DNA of 64,000 nt from Reyranella sp. (GCF_004297265.1 NZ_SCUT01000003.1:1-64000), one strand, 5' to 3'; shown: positions 40,070 to 50,949, counted from the stretch's first letter. Made by a program: numbers and translations. Notes: generated by a model not told the origin, from the letters alone.

Positions 40070-41119
40070 ATGGGCGTACTGTCGATTCGTCTCGGCGTTG
40101 CCGGCGTAATCCTTGGTCTCAGTGCCACCTCGGCACTTGCCGTCGACGGCCCCAAGGTTTCCTGGAATCTCTCCGTCTGGGGACCGCCCCGGGCCTTCAC
40201 CGCCGGCATCGAGACCCTTGCCAACTATGTGAGCAAGGAGACCGACGGCAAGTTCACCATCAAGATCCACTACGGCGATTCGCTGTCGAAGGCATCGGAC
40301 AACCTCGACAATATCAAGCTCGGCGCCTTCGAGATGGCGCAGATCTGCACCGGCTACCATCCGGGCAAGCATCCCGGCATCAATGCACTCGACCTGCCTG
40401 GCCTGCCGCTGGCCGACCCGGAAGTCCACGCGATGGTGCACGACGTATTCTACAAGAACCCGTACATCGTGAACGAGTTCAAGCGCTGGAACGCCATGGT
40501 GCTGATGTCGGTCCTGCAGCCGCAGTCGGAGTTCATGGGGACCGGCGATGCGCCGACGAAGATGGCGGACTTCAAGGGGATGCGCGTGCGCGCGCTGGGC
40601 GGCACGGGTGCGGCCATGAAGAACCTCGGCGCCGTCCCGACCTCGGTGCCCGCGCCGGAGGTCTATACGTCGATGGAGCGTGGCGTCTTCCGGGCCGCGG
40701 CGTTCCCGTACACCTACGCCTTCGCGTCGTACAAGATTCCCGAGATCGCGAAATGGTACACGACGAACCTGTCGCCCGGCGCGAACAACTGCCCGACCAT
40801 CGTCGCCCTCGACGCCTTCGGCAAGCTGCCGCCACAGTACAAGGAGCTGTTCGACAAGGCCAAGCCTCTCGCCTACCAGGCGCTGATCAAGGCTCATAGC
40901 GAGACCGACAGGAAGAACCTGGCCGACTGGGAGAAGAAGGGCCTCAAGGGAATTGTCTATTCGCCGGAAGAACTCAAGATCTTCCAGGAAGTCGGCGCGG
41001 CACCGGTATGGAAGGCGTGGGTCACAGAGAATGCCGCCAAGGGCGTGCCCGCGCAGGAGTTGCTCGATCTCATCCTGAACGAAGCCCAGAAAGCCAAGGC
41101 CAAGCTGAAGAAGAGCTGA
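40070..41119 (+). CDS. dctP: TRAP transporter solute-binding protein DctP
   Basis: A 349-residue periplasmic receptor with a signal peptide (MGVLSIRLGVAGVILGLSATSALA). The family arginine-bearing block KMADFKGMRVRALGGTGAAMKNLGAVPTSV is clear, as is IHYGDSLSKASDNLDNIKLGAFEMA. TRAP receptors bind C4-dicarboxylates or other organic anions, whose carboxylate pairs with that arginine. GGAGGAA precedes the ATG. It is followed by dctQ and dctM, giving a complete sodium-driven uptake system. Confidence 0.9.
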   Translation: MGVLSIRLGVAGVILGLSATSALAVDGPKVSWNLSVWGPPRAFTAGIETLANYVSKETDGKFTIKIHYGDSLSKASDNLDNIKLGAFEMAQICTGYHPGKHPGINALDLPGLPLADPEVHAMVHDVFYKNPYIVNEFKRWNAMVLMSVLQPQSEFMGTGDAPTKMADFKGMRVRALGGTGAAMKNLGAVPTSVPAPEVYTSMERGVFRAAAFPYTYAFASYKIPEIAKWYTTNLSPGANNCPTIVALDAFGKLPPQYKELFDKAKPLAYQALIKAHSETDRKNLADWEKKGLKGIVYSPEELKIFQEVGAAPVWKAWVTENAAKGVPAQELLDLILNEAQKAKAKLKKS

Positions 41120-41141
41120 GGCGACAGCGGACGTGGCCGCG

Positions 41142-41717
41142 ATGGCTTCTTCCAGCCCGGCAATGGGCGGTGCACTCCTCGACCGTCTCGATCGCGCCCT
41201 GCAGGTCGTCGAATTCGCGACGGCCGTGATCGGCGGTGTCGTGATCTTCGGTGTGATGTGGCTCGGTGTCGCCGAAATGATCATGCGCAAGGCGTTCAAC
41301 GCGCCGCTCTATGGCCAGCTCGACCTCATCGAGCAGACCATGGCGACCTACACCCTGCTCACGATCTCCTACTGCTACCAAAAGGCGGGCCACATCAGGG
41401 TCGACATCGTGGTCGGCTACTTCAAGGGACGCCGCAAGTGGATTGCCGAACTGATGGCGTCGATCGCGGCATTCGCCCTGATCGTCCTGCTGCTGCCGGG
41501 CGTCCTGCACTTCTTCGAGAACGCCTACTACATCGGCGATTCGACGATCAACACCCAATGGCCGACCTGGCCGTCGAAGCTGGTTCCCGTCATCGGCTTC
41601 AGCATTCTCACGCTGCGGATCGCGCTCGAAATCTGGGCCTATGTGCGGCTGGTCGCCGATCCGCTGGCTGAACCGATCGCGGTACCCGTTGCATCACACC
41701 TGCCCGAGGACGCCTGA
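41142..41717 (+). CDS. dctQ: TRAP transporter small permease DctQ
   Basis: A 191-residue four-helix membrane subunit (ALQVVEFATAVIGGVVIFGVMWLGVAEM with the usual E-x-x-x-R/K pairing, then LLTISYCYQKAGHIRVDIVVGYF, the DctQ signature). It bridges receptor and large permease. An in-frame GTG at 41133 is another possible start; neither has a strong ribosome site. The stop overlaps dctM by one base (TGATG). Confidence 0.86.
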   Translation: MASSSPAMGGALLDRLDRALQVVEFATAVIGGVVIFGVMWLGVAEMIMRKAFNAPLYGQLDLIEQTMATYTLLTISYCYQKAGHIRVDIVVGYFKGRRKWIAELMASIAAFALIVLLLPGVLHFFENAYYIGDSTINTQWPTWPSKLVPVIGFSILTLRIALEIWAYVRLVADPLAEPIAVPVASHLPEDA

Positions 41718-43027
41718 TGGAGCCCATCACGATCGGCATCATCGGGATGATCGCCCTCACCCTCATGATCGTGGCCGGCATCCGCATCTTCGCGGCGGCC
41801 GGGCTCGTCGGCTTTTTCGGACTGTGGGCGCTGCGGGGCTTCGACAAGGCCGTGGGCATCGCCGGCCACATCCCCTACTCCGATACCACGAACTACGCGC
41901 TCTCGGTCCTGCCGCTTTTCATCCTGATCGGCCACCTCGCCCACCATGCGGGGATCGTGCAGGGCGCCTATCGGTGCGCGCGCGCCTGGCTGGGATGGAT
42001 GCCCGGCGGACTGGCGGTCGCGACGATCTTTGCCGCAGCGGGCTTCGCAGCCGTCTCGGGCGCCAGCACGGCGACCGCGGCGGTCTTCGCTCGCATCTCG
42101 ATCCCCGAGCTTCTGCGCTACAAGTACCAGCCCGGCATTGCCGCCGCGGTCGTGGCCGCCGGTGGAACCCTTGCGTCCCTGATCCCGCCCTCGGCGATCA
42201 TGGTCGTCTACGGCATCATCACGGAAACCTCGATCGGCGGCCTGCTGATGGCCGGCTTCATTCCCGGCGTCATTTCCGCGCTCCTGTACGCCTCCATCAT
42301 CGTCGTGCGGTTCAAGATCAATCCGGCGCTCGGCCAGTCGGTGCACGGCATCCCGTGGCGCGAGCGATTCGTCACGCTGCCGGACGCACTGCCCATCGTG
42401 TTCGTGATCGGGGCCGTGATCGGTGGCATGTACACAGGCTGGGCAACGCCGACTGAAGTGGGGGCGCTGGGCGCCTTCATCGTCTTCGTCATGGCCCTGC
42501 TCAAGCGATCCCTGACCGGGCGCGGCCTGCTCGATTCCCTGCTCGACACGGTCAAGCTCACGGTGATGATCTTCTCGATCATCTGGGGCGTTCTGATCTT
42601 CGTGCGCTTCCTGGCCTTCGCCGGCGTTTCCAGCAGCTTCTCCGACTGGATCGTCGCCATCGGCGTGTCGCCCTACCTCGTGCTGCTGTTCGTGATCGTG
42701 CTCTACACGGTGCTGGGCATGTTCATGGACGGCATCGGGATGCTGCTTCTCACCTTGCCGGTCATCTTCCCGGTGATGATGAAGCTCGACTTCGATCCGA
42801 TCTGGTTCGGCATCATCGTCGTGAAGATGGTCGAGGTCGGCCTGCTGACGCCGCCGGTCGGCCTCAACTGCTACGTCGTGAGTGGCGTGCGGCCCGACAT
42901 CCCGTTGCAGGCGATCTTCCGCAACGTCTGGCCGTTCGTGCTCATGGACTTCGCCTGCGTGGGGCTGTTCACGCTCTTTCCCGGCATCGTCACCTTCCTT
43001 CCCAGGTTGACGATGAGCGGGACGTGA
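41717..43027 (+). CDS. dctM: TRAP transporter large permease DctM
   Basis: A 436-residue, roughly 12-helix ion-coupled permease. It shows the DctM hallmarks: SVLPLFILIGHLAHHAG, FAAVSGASTATAAVFARI, TLASLIPPSAIMVVYGI and, near the C-terminus, LGMFMDGIGMLLLTLPVIFP and TPPVGLNCYVVSG. It completes the DctPQM system. Its stop is 10 bases from the convergent htpG stop. Confidence 0.92.
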   Translation: MEPITIGIIGMIALTLMIVAGIRIFAAAGLVGFFGLWALRGFDKAVGIAGHIPYSDTTNYALSVLPLFILIGHLAHHAGIVQGAYRCARAWLGWMPGGLAVATIFAAAGFAAVSGASTATAAVFARISIPELLRYKYQPGIAAAVVAAGGTLASLIPPSAIMVVYGIITETSIGGLLMAGFIPGVISALLYASIIVVRFKINPALGQSVHGIPWRERFVTLPDALPIVFVIGAVIGGMYTGWATPTEVGALGAFIVFVMALLKRSLTGRGLLDSLLDTVKLTVMIFSIIWGVLIFVRFLAFAGVSSSFSDWIVAIGVSPYLVLLFVIVLYTVLGMFMDGIGMLLLTLPVIFPVMMKLDFDPIWFGIIVVKMVEVGLLTPPVGLNCYVVSGVRPDIPLQAIFRNVWPFVLMDFACVGLFTLFPGIVTFLPRLTMSGT

Positions 43028-43037
43028 GGCTGGCCCT

Positions 43038-44948
43038 TCAAACCGTTGCAGAGCCCCGCAAGGCCCGCACGACGTAGTCGTTGAGACGGCGGGCGAAAGC
43101 CGCCGGATCGGACGGAATCTCGCCGTCGAGGATGCAGGCTTCGTCGAGCAGCAGGTTGGCGAGATCGTCGACGTCCTGGGCGCGATCTTCCTTCTTCGCC
43201 GCGCCCAGCGCCTTGACCATCGCGTGCTTCATGTTGAGCTCGAGGATGGGCTTGGCGCCGCTGCCGCGGTTCTGGCGTTCGAGCAGGCGCTCAAGTTCGC
43301 GATCCCTTCCCTGCGCGCTGGCCACCAGGCAGGAGGCGCTGTCGGTCAGGCGCGTCGAGGCCTTCACGTCCGCGACCTTGTCGCCGAGCACCTGCTTCGC
43401 GGCTTCGAGCACGGCAGCATCGTCGCCGGCATCCGTGGCCGCGTCCTTCGCCTTCTCCTCCTCGACGAGGGGGATCAGGCCGAAATCGACCTCGCCCTGG
43501 CTCAGCGACTTGAGCGGCTTGCCGTCGAATTCCTGCGGCAGGGTCGTCCAGAAGGCGTCGACCGGATCGGTCAGCAGCAGCACCTCGACGCCGCGGGCCT
43601 TCGCAGCCTCCAGCTTGGGATTGGACTTCAGCCGGTCGAGGCTGTCACCCACGAGATAGTAGATCTCGGTCTGGTTCGGCTTCAGGTCAGCCACGTACTG
43701 CTTGATCGAGCGCGGCGTGTCGCCCGCGGTCGAGGCGAAGCGCGCGAGACCCAGGAGCTGGGCCCGCCGCTCATGGTCCTCGTAGAGGCCTTCCTTGAGG
43801 ATCGGGCCGAAGGTCTCCCAGATCTTGCCGTAGGCCTCGGCGTCCTTGGTGGCGGTGCTTTCCAGCTCCGACAGGACACGACCGACCAGACCCGAGCGGA
43901 TTTGCCGGACCTGCGGATTGTTCTGCAGCATCTCGCGCGACAGGTTGAGCGGCAGGTCCTCGCTGTCGACCAAGCCGCGCACGAAGCGCAGGTAAGCCGG
44001 CAGCAGCTCGGCATCGTCGGTGATGTAGACCCGGCGGACATAGAGCTTCACCCGCCCCTTGCGCGCCGGATCGGTGAGGTCGAACGGCGGCGTGCTCGGC
44101 ACGAACAGCAGCACCGCATAGGACTGCCGCCCCTCGACCTTGTAGTGCAGGGTCAGCGCCGGTTCGTCGAAGGCCATCGCGAGCGAGCGATAGGCCTGCG
44201 TGTAGTCCTCCGGCTTCACCTCGGACTTCGGGCGCTGCCACAGCGCGCTGGCGGCATTGACCTGGCGCGCTTCGCCCTTGTCGTCGATCAGTTCGATCGG
44301 GAACAGCACATGGTCGGAATAGGTCCGCACGATCCGTTCCAGCTCGTAGGGCTGGAGATAGCGGACGGCGTCCTCCTTGAGATGCAGGACGATCTCAGTG
44401 CCGCGTGGGACGCGTGCGGCCTGCTCCGACGCAGCGGGCGACACCTCGAAGCCGGCGCCGCTCGCCGAGGTCCAGGTCCAGGCCTCGCCCGCACCGGCGC
44501 GGCGGCTGGTCACCTCGATGCGGTCGGCGACCATGAAGGCGGCGTAGAAGCCCACGCCGAACTGGCCGATCAGGCCCAGCCCGTCCTTGGCGTCCTTCAG
44601 CCCCTTCAGGAACGCCCTGGTGCCCGAGCGCGCCAGGGTGCCGAGATTGTCGATCAGCTCCTGGCGGTCCATGCCGATGCCGTTGTCCGCGATGGTCAGC
44701 GTCTTGGCCGCCGCATCGGGCTTGATGCGGATCGCCAGCCGCTCGTCGCCGGCCAGCAGCTCCGGCCGCGCGATGGCCTCGTAGCGGACCTTGTCGCAGG
44801 CGTCGGAGGCGTTCGACACCAGCTCGCGCAGGAAGACGTCGGTCTCCGAATAGACCGAGTGGATCATCAGGTTGAGAAGCTCGGCCACCTCGGCCTGAAA
44901 CAGGTGCTTCTCCGGACCGCCCTGGGCCGCCGAACCGTCGCCGTTCAT
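43038..44948 (-). CDS. htpG: Hsp90 chaperone HtpG
   Basis: A 636-residue cytosolic molecular chaperone. The GHKL ATPase domain is evident from [40 protein letters not shown] and [14 protein letters not shown]. The middle domain follows with [12 protein letters not shown] and LNLSREMLQ, then the C-terminal dimer domain. Length and motifs are normal. It is a single gene with no FixK box or obvious heat-shock hairpin in the 81 bases before it. Confidence 0.96.
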   Translation of the reverse strand: MNGDGSAAQGGPEKHLFQAEVAELLNLMIHSVYSETDVFLRELVSNASDACDKVRYEAIARPELLAGDERLAIRIKPDAAAKTLTIADNGIGMDRQELIDNLGTLARSGTRAFLKGLKDAKDGLGLIGQFGVGFYAAFMVADRIEVTSRRAGAGEAWTWTSASGAGFEVSPAASEQAARVPRGTEIVLHLKEDAVRYLQPYELERIVRTYSDHVLFPIELIDDKGEARQVNAASALWQRPKSEVKPEDYTQAYRSLAMAFDEPALTLHYKVEGRQSYAVLLFVPSTPPFDLTDPARKGRVKLYVRRVYITDDAELLPAYLRFVRGLVDSEDLPLNLSREMLQNNPQVRQIRSGLVGRVLSELESTATKDAEAYGKIWETFGPILKEGLYEDHERRAQLLGLARFASTAGDTPRSIKQYVADLKPNQTEIYYLVGDSLDRLKSNPKLEAAKARGVEVLLLTDPVDAFWTTLPQEFDGKPLKSLSQGEVDFGLIPLVEEEKAKDAATDAGDDAAVLEAAKQVLGDKVADVKASTRLTDSASCLVASAQGRDRELERLLERQNRGSGAKPILELNMKHAMVKALGAAKKEDRAQDVDDLANLLLDEACILDGEIPSDPAAFARRLNDYVVRALRGSATV

Positions 44949-45029
44949 TGCGCTTCAATTCCTCGCGATGGATTTTCCGGCGGTGGATATAGGAAAAGGA
45001 GCGTGGACGGCAAGGGTCGGAGGCGCCCC

Positions 45030-48000
45030 TCACCAGGTCATGCGGACTCCGGCGGTGAAGGCGTGGGCATTGTCCTGCCCGGAGACCTCGCCCTCGTAGC
45101 GCACATAGACGCTCATCGCCTCGGCGACCGCGGTCGTGGCCGCAAGGCCTAGGACGACGCCGTCGCGCTGCGGCGCCACGCCGTAGGTCGTGAAGGGGGC
45201 GGCCGGCGCGCCGGCAAACGAGGCCGTCACCGGCCGCGCCGTGTCGGCGTATTCGTGGCTCCAGCCCAACCGCACCTTCATGGCGAGGCGGTCGCGCCAG
45301 CCCAGGTCCATCGAGCCGCCGAGCTGGGCGCCCAGCACCGTGCGCAGCGAATTCGTCGTCTGCTGCGCCACAGAGAGGTTGAGCGATCCCGCCCCCGTCT
45401 CCGTGAAGGCGTTCTGGGTGCCGGTATAGGCCTGCAACCGCGCGAACGGCGTCACGAACGCCTCCGCGAGGCCGCCGAGGTCGAAACGGTAGCCGCCCTC
45501 GACCTGGCCGTAGACCTGATTGGCGCCGGTGAGCCCGTAGGCGGTGCGCGGCGCCAGGCCGGGGATCGCGATGCTGCGCCACATCTGGTTGGCTGAGTAG
45601 GCGTAGCCCACGACGGCGTCGGCATAGAGCGGGCCGTCGCCGTAGTTGGCGTAGAGGCCGGCCTGGAACGTGTTGGAGTTGCCGCTGCCGCTGAAGCCAC
45701 CGACCCACTGGTTGCCGTTCTGATAGCCGACCGCCGCGCCGACCCGCAGCCCGGGCGCCACGAGCCGGTCGAGGCCACCCGCGAAGCCGCTCACATTGTA
45801 GGTGAGCGCGCCGCTGTTGCTGCCCCCATTGCTGATCGTGCCCAGCCCGCCCAGCGCGCCGCCCCAGGCGCCCCACAGCGCCGGTGCAGCCGTATCGCAG
45901 GCCACGTCGCAGGCTTCCGCCAATGCGACGCGGGTCGAGCCGCCCAGGCTGCCACCGCCGCCCGCCTGGCCCGCGAAGTTGCTGAGGAAGAGCTGGATGC
46001 CCTGCACCATCGAGCTGGAGAAGCCCGAATAGTTCTGGCCGCTGATCGCGTTCATCACGGCCTGGCCCTGCTGGGCGGAGAGCGACGCAAGCGCGCCGAC
46101 GACGGTGGCGTAGTCACCGGTCGCGGTGGCAGCGGTAGCATCGAGCACGGCACCGACCGCCGCCTGGTTCGGCGTCAGCGCCGCCTGCGCAAAGCCGCCG
46201 ACCTGCAGGGTCAGATAGACGTTGTTCGCGTCATAGCTGAGGCTGGGCTGCAGAAAGGGCAGAAGACTGGATACCGACGCATAGGCGCCGCTGACGCCGC
46301 CGGTCGCATTGAGCAGCGTGTACTTCGCGCGCGCCGCATAGATGCCGGGCTCCGGCGCGACCGACACGGTGCTGCCCGCCCCGATCGTCGCCGTGCCGGT
46401 GACATTCAGCCGATCGCTCTGGCCCGAGGCATTGACCTCGGCCTGATAGGTGCCGCCGGTCTGACTGTAGTTGCCGGCGACGCTCATCGTGCCGATCGAG
46501 TTGCCGGGGGCCAGCAGGCCCGTGTTGATCAAGTCGCCGCCGATCGTACCGCTGCCTGACAGCACACCCAGGTTGGTGACGTTGCCGGTGATCGTACCGT
46601 TGTTGGCGAAAAAGCCCATGTTGGCCACGCCACCGTCGACCGTCCCGGTATTGCCGAACACGCCCGAGCTGCCATTGATCACCGAGCCAGTCAGAGTGCC
46701 CGTGTTCACCGCGAGGCCTGCGTTGGCGACGCTGCCGTTGAACGTGCCGTTGTTCGTGAAGCTGCCCGAATTTATCTGCCACTGGAGCGGCGTGTCGACC
46801 GTGCCGTTGTTGACGAAGCTGCCGCCGGCATTGACGGTGAGCAGGCCGTTGCCGGCGATCGTGCCGTTGTTGACGAAGCCGCCGCCATTGACCGTCACGT
46901 CGCCGAGGATCGAGCCGGTATTGGCGATGGTGAGCAGGCCGCCGTTCACCGTCGTACCGCCGGTGTAGGAGCTGGCGCCGCCCAAAGTGAGGTTACCGCG
47001 GCCGAGCGTCAGGCCGCCGGGTCCCGTGATCGAACCGTGCAGAACACCGGAGCCGTTCTGCTGCACCGTGAGGTTGCTCATCAGGAACGTCGGGAAATCC
47101 GTCCGGAACTGGTCGGGCAGGTTCAGCGTACCCTGCAGCGCCAGCATCGGGATGATGAATCCGTTCGTGCCGCGAGCGCCGGAAGCCTGGTAGCCGACGA
47201 AGCCGTTGACCGGATCGTAAAGGTAATTGAGATTTTCGAAGTAGGTGCGCCCCAGATTGGTGAACCCCGACCTGCCTTCCGTGACCTGCACACCGAAGGG
47301 CTCGACGCTCGGCTGAGGGTTGTTCCCTTCGGCGATCGACACGAAACTGTAGGCTGGCTGTGTCTGGCCGGGCAGAAAGACCTGCACCGTCGAGCCGGCC
47401 GCCAGGCAGTTTTGCTGGTTCCCCGGGCTATCGCTGCAATGGCTCGTTCCGACGGGCACGCTGCCGCCGTCCGGCGCCGTGACGATCATGTAGGAGATGC
47501 CACTGTCCGGCAGCTGGCTCATCGATCCAAGATTGTAGGTGGTGCCGCCGGTCGTGATGATGACTGACCCGTTCTGCGAGGTCCATTGCACCGGGTGTTG
47601 CACTCCGCCGATGCTGTACCAGGATTGCGAGCCGCCGGTCGCCAGCTGCTGCAAGGCGAAGCCGCCGGTGTTCTGGTCGGTGAGGCCCAGCGTTACGCCG
47701 GGGTTGGGCCCGGTCATTTTGATCATGTAGCCCGGCTGCATGGTGCTTACGCCGGGACCGCTCACCAGCGACAGGAACGTGTTCATGTTCCATAAACTGT
47801 TGGCCGGCGTATTCAGCGCGTTCGGGTCCGTCCCGACCATGATGCCGCCCCGGTTGAAGCCGACGCCGAGCTGGTGAAAATAGCCATTCGTGGAGGCCAG
47901 GATCGGCACGCGCGCGGTCACCGACTGGCCGTTCTCGCCGTTGATCTGAACGTTCGTGAGGTAGAGCGGGCCCGTCGGATTATTGCCGCTGGTCGTGTAG

Positions 48001-48302
48001 GTGATGCTCGCATAGGGCGCGAGCAGCACGTCCGTACTGGGGTTGAACGTGTAGAACGAGCTGGACGCCACGAGGCCGAGCGAGCCGGTATCCAGGATGA
48101 ACTTGTTGGTCCCGCCACCATTGAGGGTCAACTTGACCATCGCCTGCTCGGGCCCGCCGGCGGGATAGGGTTCGAAGGTGATCGGCGCGAAGAACGACCC
48201 GCCGTTGCCGTACATGTTCCAGGATTGGGCCGCTGCCGCCCCATAGAAAAGCGTGCACGCCGACGCGGCGAGCGTTGCCCGCCAGACACTGTGACGGTTC
48301 AA
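45030..48302 (-). CDS. Autotransporter with pepsin-like N-terminal passenger
   Basis: A 1090-residue outer-membrane autotransporter. A signal peptide (SVWRATLAASACTLFYGAAAAQS) leads to a domain of about 350 residues with FILDTGSLGLVAS (D71) and, in a second lobe, LPDSGISYM (D266), closing with NLGRTYFENLNYLYDPVNGFVGYQ: the two catalytic-type aspartates and end motif of an A1/DUF3443-like aspartic peptidase fold. Next come glycine/asparagine-rich passenger repeats (NNGTIAGNG, TGGTTVNGGLLTI), and the last 260 residues form the translocating beta-barrel ending GVRMTW. Start is TTG with GGGGGAG upstream; no better ATG exists. Surface protease activity is inference. Confidence 0.82.
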   Translation of the reverse strand: MNRHSVWRATLAASACTLFYGAAAAQSWNMYGNGGSFFAPITFEPYPAGGPEQAMVKLTLNGGGTNKFILDTGSLGLVASSSFYTFNPSTDVLLAPYASITYTTSGNNPTGPLYLTNVQINGENGQSVTARVPILASTNGYFHQLGVGFNRGGIMVGTDPNALNTPANSLWNMNTFLSLVSGPGVSTMQPGYMIKMTGPNPGVTLGLTDQNTGGFALQQLATGGSQSWYSIGGVQHPVQWTSQNGSVIITTGGTTYNLGSMSQLPDSGISYMIVTAPDGGSVPVGTSHCSDSPGNQQNCLAAGSTVQVFLPGQTQPAYSFVSIAEGNNPQPSVEPFGVQVTEGRSGFTNLGRTYFENLNYLYDPVNGFVGYQASGARGTNGFIIPMLALQGTLNLPDQFRTDFPTFLMSNLTVQQNGSGVLHGSITGPGGLTLGRGNLTLGGASSYTGGTTVNGGLLTIANTGSILGDVTVNGGGFVNNGTIAGNGLLTVNAGGSFVNNGTVDTPLQWQINSGSFTNNGTFNGSVANAGLAVNTGTLTGSVINGSSGVFGNTGTVDGGVANMGFFANNGTITGNVTNLGVLSGSGTIGGDLINTGLLAPGNSIGTMSVAGNYSQTGGTYQAEVNASGQSDRLNVTGTATIGAGSTVSVAPEPGIYAARAKYTLLNATGGVSGAYASVSSLLPFLQPSLSYDANNVYLTLQVGGFAQAALTPNQAAVGAVLDATAATATGDYATVVGALASLSAQQGQAVMNAISGQNYSGFSSSMVQGIQLFLSNFAGQAGGGGSLGGSTRVALAEACDVACDTAAPALWGAWGGALGGLGTISNGGSNSGALTYNVSGFAGGLDRLVAPGLRVGAAVGYQNGNQWVGGFSGSGNSNTFQAGLYANYGDGPLYADAVVGYAYSANQMWRSIAIPGLAPRTAYGLTGANQVYGQVEGGYRFDLGGLAEAFVTPFARLQAYTGTQNAFTETGAGSLNLSVAQQTTNSLRTVLGAQLGGSMDLGWRDRLAMKVRLGWSHEYADTARPVTASFAGAPAAPFTTYGVAPQRDGVVLGLAATTAVAEAMSVYVRYEGEVSGQDNAHAFTAGVRMTW

Positions 48303-48517
48303 GCCTCTACTCCCCCAACTCCCACCGAGGGCGGCGATGACGCCGCTCCATGCGCAATCCTTAGCGAAGCCGGCCGAAGGCTCAAAGAAAAGCCCGCGGG
48401 TCCTGCACGGTCACAGATGAGGGCGGGAGACCGGAGCGCGATGCCCCCGTCGATCGTCAAGCTGGCTGCGATCATGTCGCCCGACCCAAGAGACGGTAAC
48501 CCTGGCCGCGGCTCGCC

Positions 48518-49051
48518 TCAGCGCTTGTTCTTGGCCCGCTCGATCGCTTCCGTGATCAGCTGCTTGGCCTCGTCCACATCGCCCCAGCCGAGCAGCTTGA
48601 CCCACTTGCCGGGCTCGAGGTCCTTGTAGTGGATGAAGAAGTGCTCGATCTGGTGGCGCGTGATCTCCGGCAGGTCGGTGTAGTTCTTCACATGCACGTA
48701 GCGCTGGGTCAGCTTCGGCGAGGGCACGGCGATGATCTTCTCGTCGCCGCCGCCATCGTCCTCCATGCGCAGCACGCCGATCGGCCGCACGTTGATCACC
48801 GCACCGGCGATGATAGGCCGGGTGTTGGCGACCAGCACGTCGATCGGGTCGCCGTCGTCGGACAGGGTGTGCGGCACGAACCCGTAGTTCCCGGGATAGC
48901 GCATGGGCGTGTACAGGAACCGGTCGACCACCAGGGTGCCGGCCTTCTTGTCCATCTCGTACTTGATCGGCTCCCCGCCGATCGGCACTTCGACGATGGT
49001 GTTCACGTCTTCGGGCGGCAGCTTGCCGATGGGAATGGCGTCGAGATTCAT
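48518..49051 (-). CDS. ppa: Inorganic pyrophosphatase
   Basis: A 177-residue family I soluble pyrophosphatase that hydrolyses PPi, pulling biosynthetic reactions forward. The active-site signature [10 protein letters not shown] with its three metal-binding aspartates is intact, as are [15 protein letters not shown] and the RxxxYP region ([10 protein letters not shown]). Length is standard. The gene lies alone between the autotransporter and a permease gene, both also on the minus strand. Confidence 0.95.
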   Translation of the reverse strand: MNLDAIPIGKLPPEDVNTIVEVPIGGEPIKYEMDKKAGTLVVDRFLYTPMRYPGNYGFVPHTLSDDGDPIDVLVANTRPIIAGAVINVRPIGVLRMEDDGGGDEKIIAVPSPKLTQRYVHVKNYTDLPEITRHQIEHFFIHYKDLEPGKWVKLLGWGDVDEAKQLITEAIERAKNKR

Positions 49052-49086
49052 GCGGCGATACTTACCGGAGCCGCGCTCAAAAAGAA

Positions 49087-49112
49087 ACCGGCGGCCCTTG
49101 TGGGCCGCCGGT
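49087..49112 (-). terminator. Strong hairpin terminator after the MHS permease gene
   Basis: ACCGGCGGCCC and GGGCCGCCGGT form an 11-base-pair perfect stem around TTGT. On the minus strand it is followed by TTCTTTTT, on the plus strand by CCTTTCTT. It lies 25 bases past the permease stop and 36 bases before ppa, separating the two transcripts. Confidence 0.85.
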
Positions 49113-49136
49113 CCTTTCTTGTCGCAGACGGCGCGA

Positions 49137-50804
49137 TCAGTCGTCGGCGTAGATGTCGCGGTCCTTGGTCTCCGGCATGAAGAGGAGACCGATCACCAGG
49201 GTCATGCCGGCCACCACGATCGGGTACCAGAGGCCGGAGTAGATGTTGCCCGTCGCCGCCACGATGGCGAAGGCGGTCGGCGGCAGGAAGCCGCCGAACC
49301 AGCCGTTGCCGATATGGTACGGCAGCGACATGCCGGAGTAGCGGATGCGGGTCGGGAACAGCTCGACCAGCAGGGCCGCGATCGGGCCATAGACCATCGT
49401 CACGTAGATCACGAGGATGGTCAGGATGACGATGACCATCGTCATGTTGACCTGCTTCGGGTCCGCCGTGGCCGGGTAGCCGGCGGCGCGGATCCCCGCG
49501 GTCGCCTCGGTGTTGAACGCCCGCTCCTTGGCCGCGCCCTCGGCGCCCGCCTTCGCCTTGTCGAAGGAGGTGATGACCTTGTCGCCGATCTTGATCTGCG
49601 CCGGCGTGCCAGCCGGCGCCGCCTGGTTGCCGTAGTTGACGGAGTTGCGCGCCAGGAACGACTTGGCGATGTCGCACGAGGTGGTGAACGAAGCGGTGCC
49701 CGTCGGATTGAACTGGAACGAGCACTCGTTCGGATCGGCGATCACCACGACCGGAGACTTCTCGATCGCGGCGTTGAGCGCCGGGTTCACCGCATTGGTG
49801 AGCGCGTGGAACAGCGGGAAGTAGGTCACCATGGCGAGCGCACAGCCCGCCAGGATGATCGGCTTGCGGCCGATCTTGTCGGACAGCCAGCCGAAGAAGA
49901 TGAAGAACGGCGTGCCGATGAGGAGCGATACCGCGATCACGATGTTCGAGGTCGTGGCGTCGAGCTTCAGCGTCTGGGTCAGGAAGAACAGGGCGTAGAA
50001 CTGACCAGTGTACCAGACCGCCGCCTGGCCTGCGGTACCGCCGAACAGGGCGATGAGGGCGATCTTGGCATTCTTCCAGACACCGAAAGCCTCGCGCAGC
50101 GGCGTCTTCGATCCCTTGCCCTCGGCCTTCATGCGCTGGAACGCAGGCGACTCCTGCAGCTGCAGGCGGATCCAGATGGAAACGCCCAGGAGGATGATCG
50201 ACAACAGGAACGGCACGCGCCAGCCCCAGGCCGCGAACTGCTCGGGCGTCAGCGCGAGACGCAGGGCCACGACGACGATCAGCGACAGGAAGAGACCGAC
50301 GGTCGCCGTCGTCTGGATCCACGACGTGTAGAAGCCGCGGCGATCGTGCGGCGCATGCTCGGCGACATAGGTGGCCGCTCCACCATACTCGCCGCCCAGC
50401 GCCAGACCCTGGAGCAGTCGGCAGGCGATGAACAGGATGGGGGCCGCGATGCCGATCGAGGCATAGCCCGGCAGGAGGCCGACCACGAAGGTCGCGATAC
50501 CCATCAGGGTCATCGTCACGAGGAAGGTGTACTTGCGCCCGATCAGGTCGCCCAGGCTGCCGAAGAACAGCGCGCCGAACGGCCGGACCGCGAAGCCGGC
50601 GGCGAAGCCCAGCAAGGTGAAGATGAAGGCGGCCGTCGGATTGACGCCGGCGAAGAAGTTCGCGGCGATGTTCGCGGCGAGCGCGCCCGCGAGATAGAAG
50701 TCGTACCATTCGAAAATAGTGCCGACAGAGGAGGCGAGGATCACCTTCCTCTCTTCGCGCGTCATCGGGCGCGCGCGTTCGCCTACGGTGCCTGCTACGG
50801 CCAT
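49137..50804 (-). CDS. MHS-family MFS transporter with inserted loop
   Basis: A 555-residue major-facilitator permease of the metabolite:H+ symporter type (ProP/KgtP/ShiA-like). Signatures are [13 protein letters not shown] in helix 1, [33 protein letters not shown] and later [11 protein letters not shown]. Between about residues 337 and 452 is an extra polar segment of about 115 residues with two cysteines (C361, C377) and many lysines, placed in the loop before the last helices; most relatives lack it and are 430-450 residues long. It may face the periplasm and bind substrate or a partner. A strong terminator follows. Substrate unknown. Confidence 0.85.
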   Translation of the reverse strand: MAVAGTVGERARPMTREERKVILASSVGTIFEWYDFYLAGALAANIAANFFAGVNPTAAFIFTLLGFAAGFAVRPFGALFFGSLGDLIGRKYTFLVTMTLMGIATFVVGLLPGYASIGIAAPILFIACRLLQGLALGGEYGGAATYVAEHAPHDRRGFYTSWIQTTATVGLFLSLIVVVALRLALTPEQFAAWGWRVPFLLSIILLGVSIWIRLQLQESPAFQRMKAEGKGSKTPLREAFGVWKNAKIALIALFGGTAGQAAVWYTGQFYALFFLTQTLKLDATTSNIVIAVSLLIGTPFFIFFGWLSDKIGRKPIILAGCALAMVTYFPLFHALTNAVNPALNAAIEKSPVVVIADPNECSFQFNPTGTASFTTSCDIAKSFLARNSVNYGNQAAPAGTPAQIKIGDKVITSFDKAKAGAEGAAKERAFNTEATAGIRAAGYPATADPKQVNMTMVIVILTILVIYVTMVYGPIAALLVELFPTRIRYSGMSLPYHIGNGWFGGFLPPTAFAIVAATGNIYSGLWYPIVVAGMTLVIGLLFMPETKDRDIYADD

Positions 50805-50949
50805 GTGCGTTTTCTCCCTTATGACAATCGCATTGAGTTCGATTGCTTAGGATCGCGTGTAGTGCGTGCGGCGGTGCATGTGCAATTCGACGAAGGTCAC
50901 GCTCGACCAAAGTCGAACACTCCTGCGATATGTCAGACGATGTGAGGCG

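Noticed and set aside
43224..45152. Plus-strand frame of about 640 codons across htpG
   Set aside because: Shadow of htpG; no domain recognisable.
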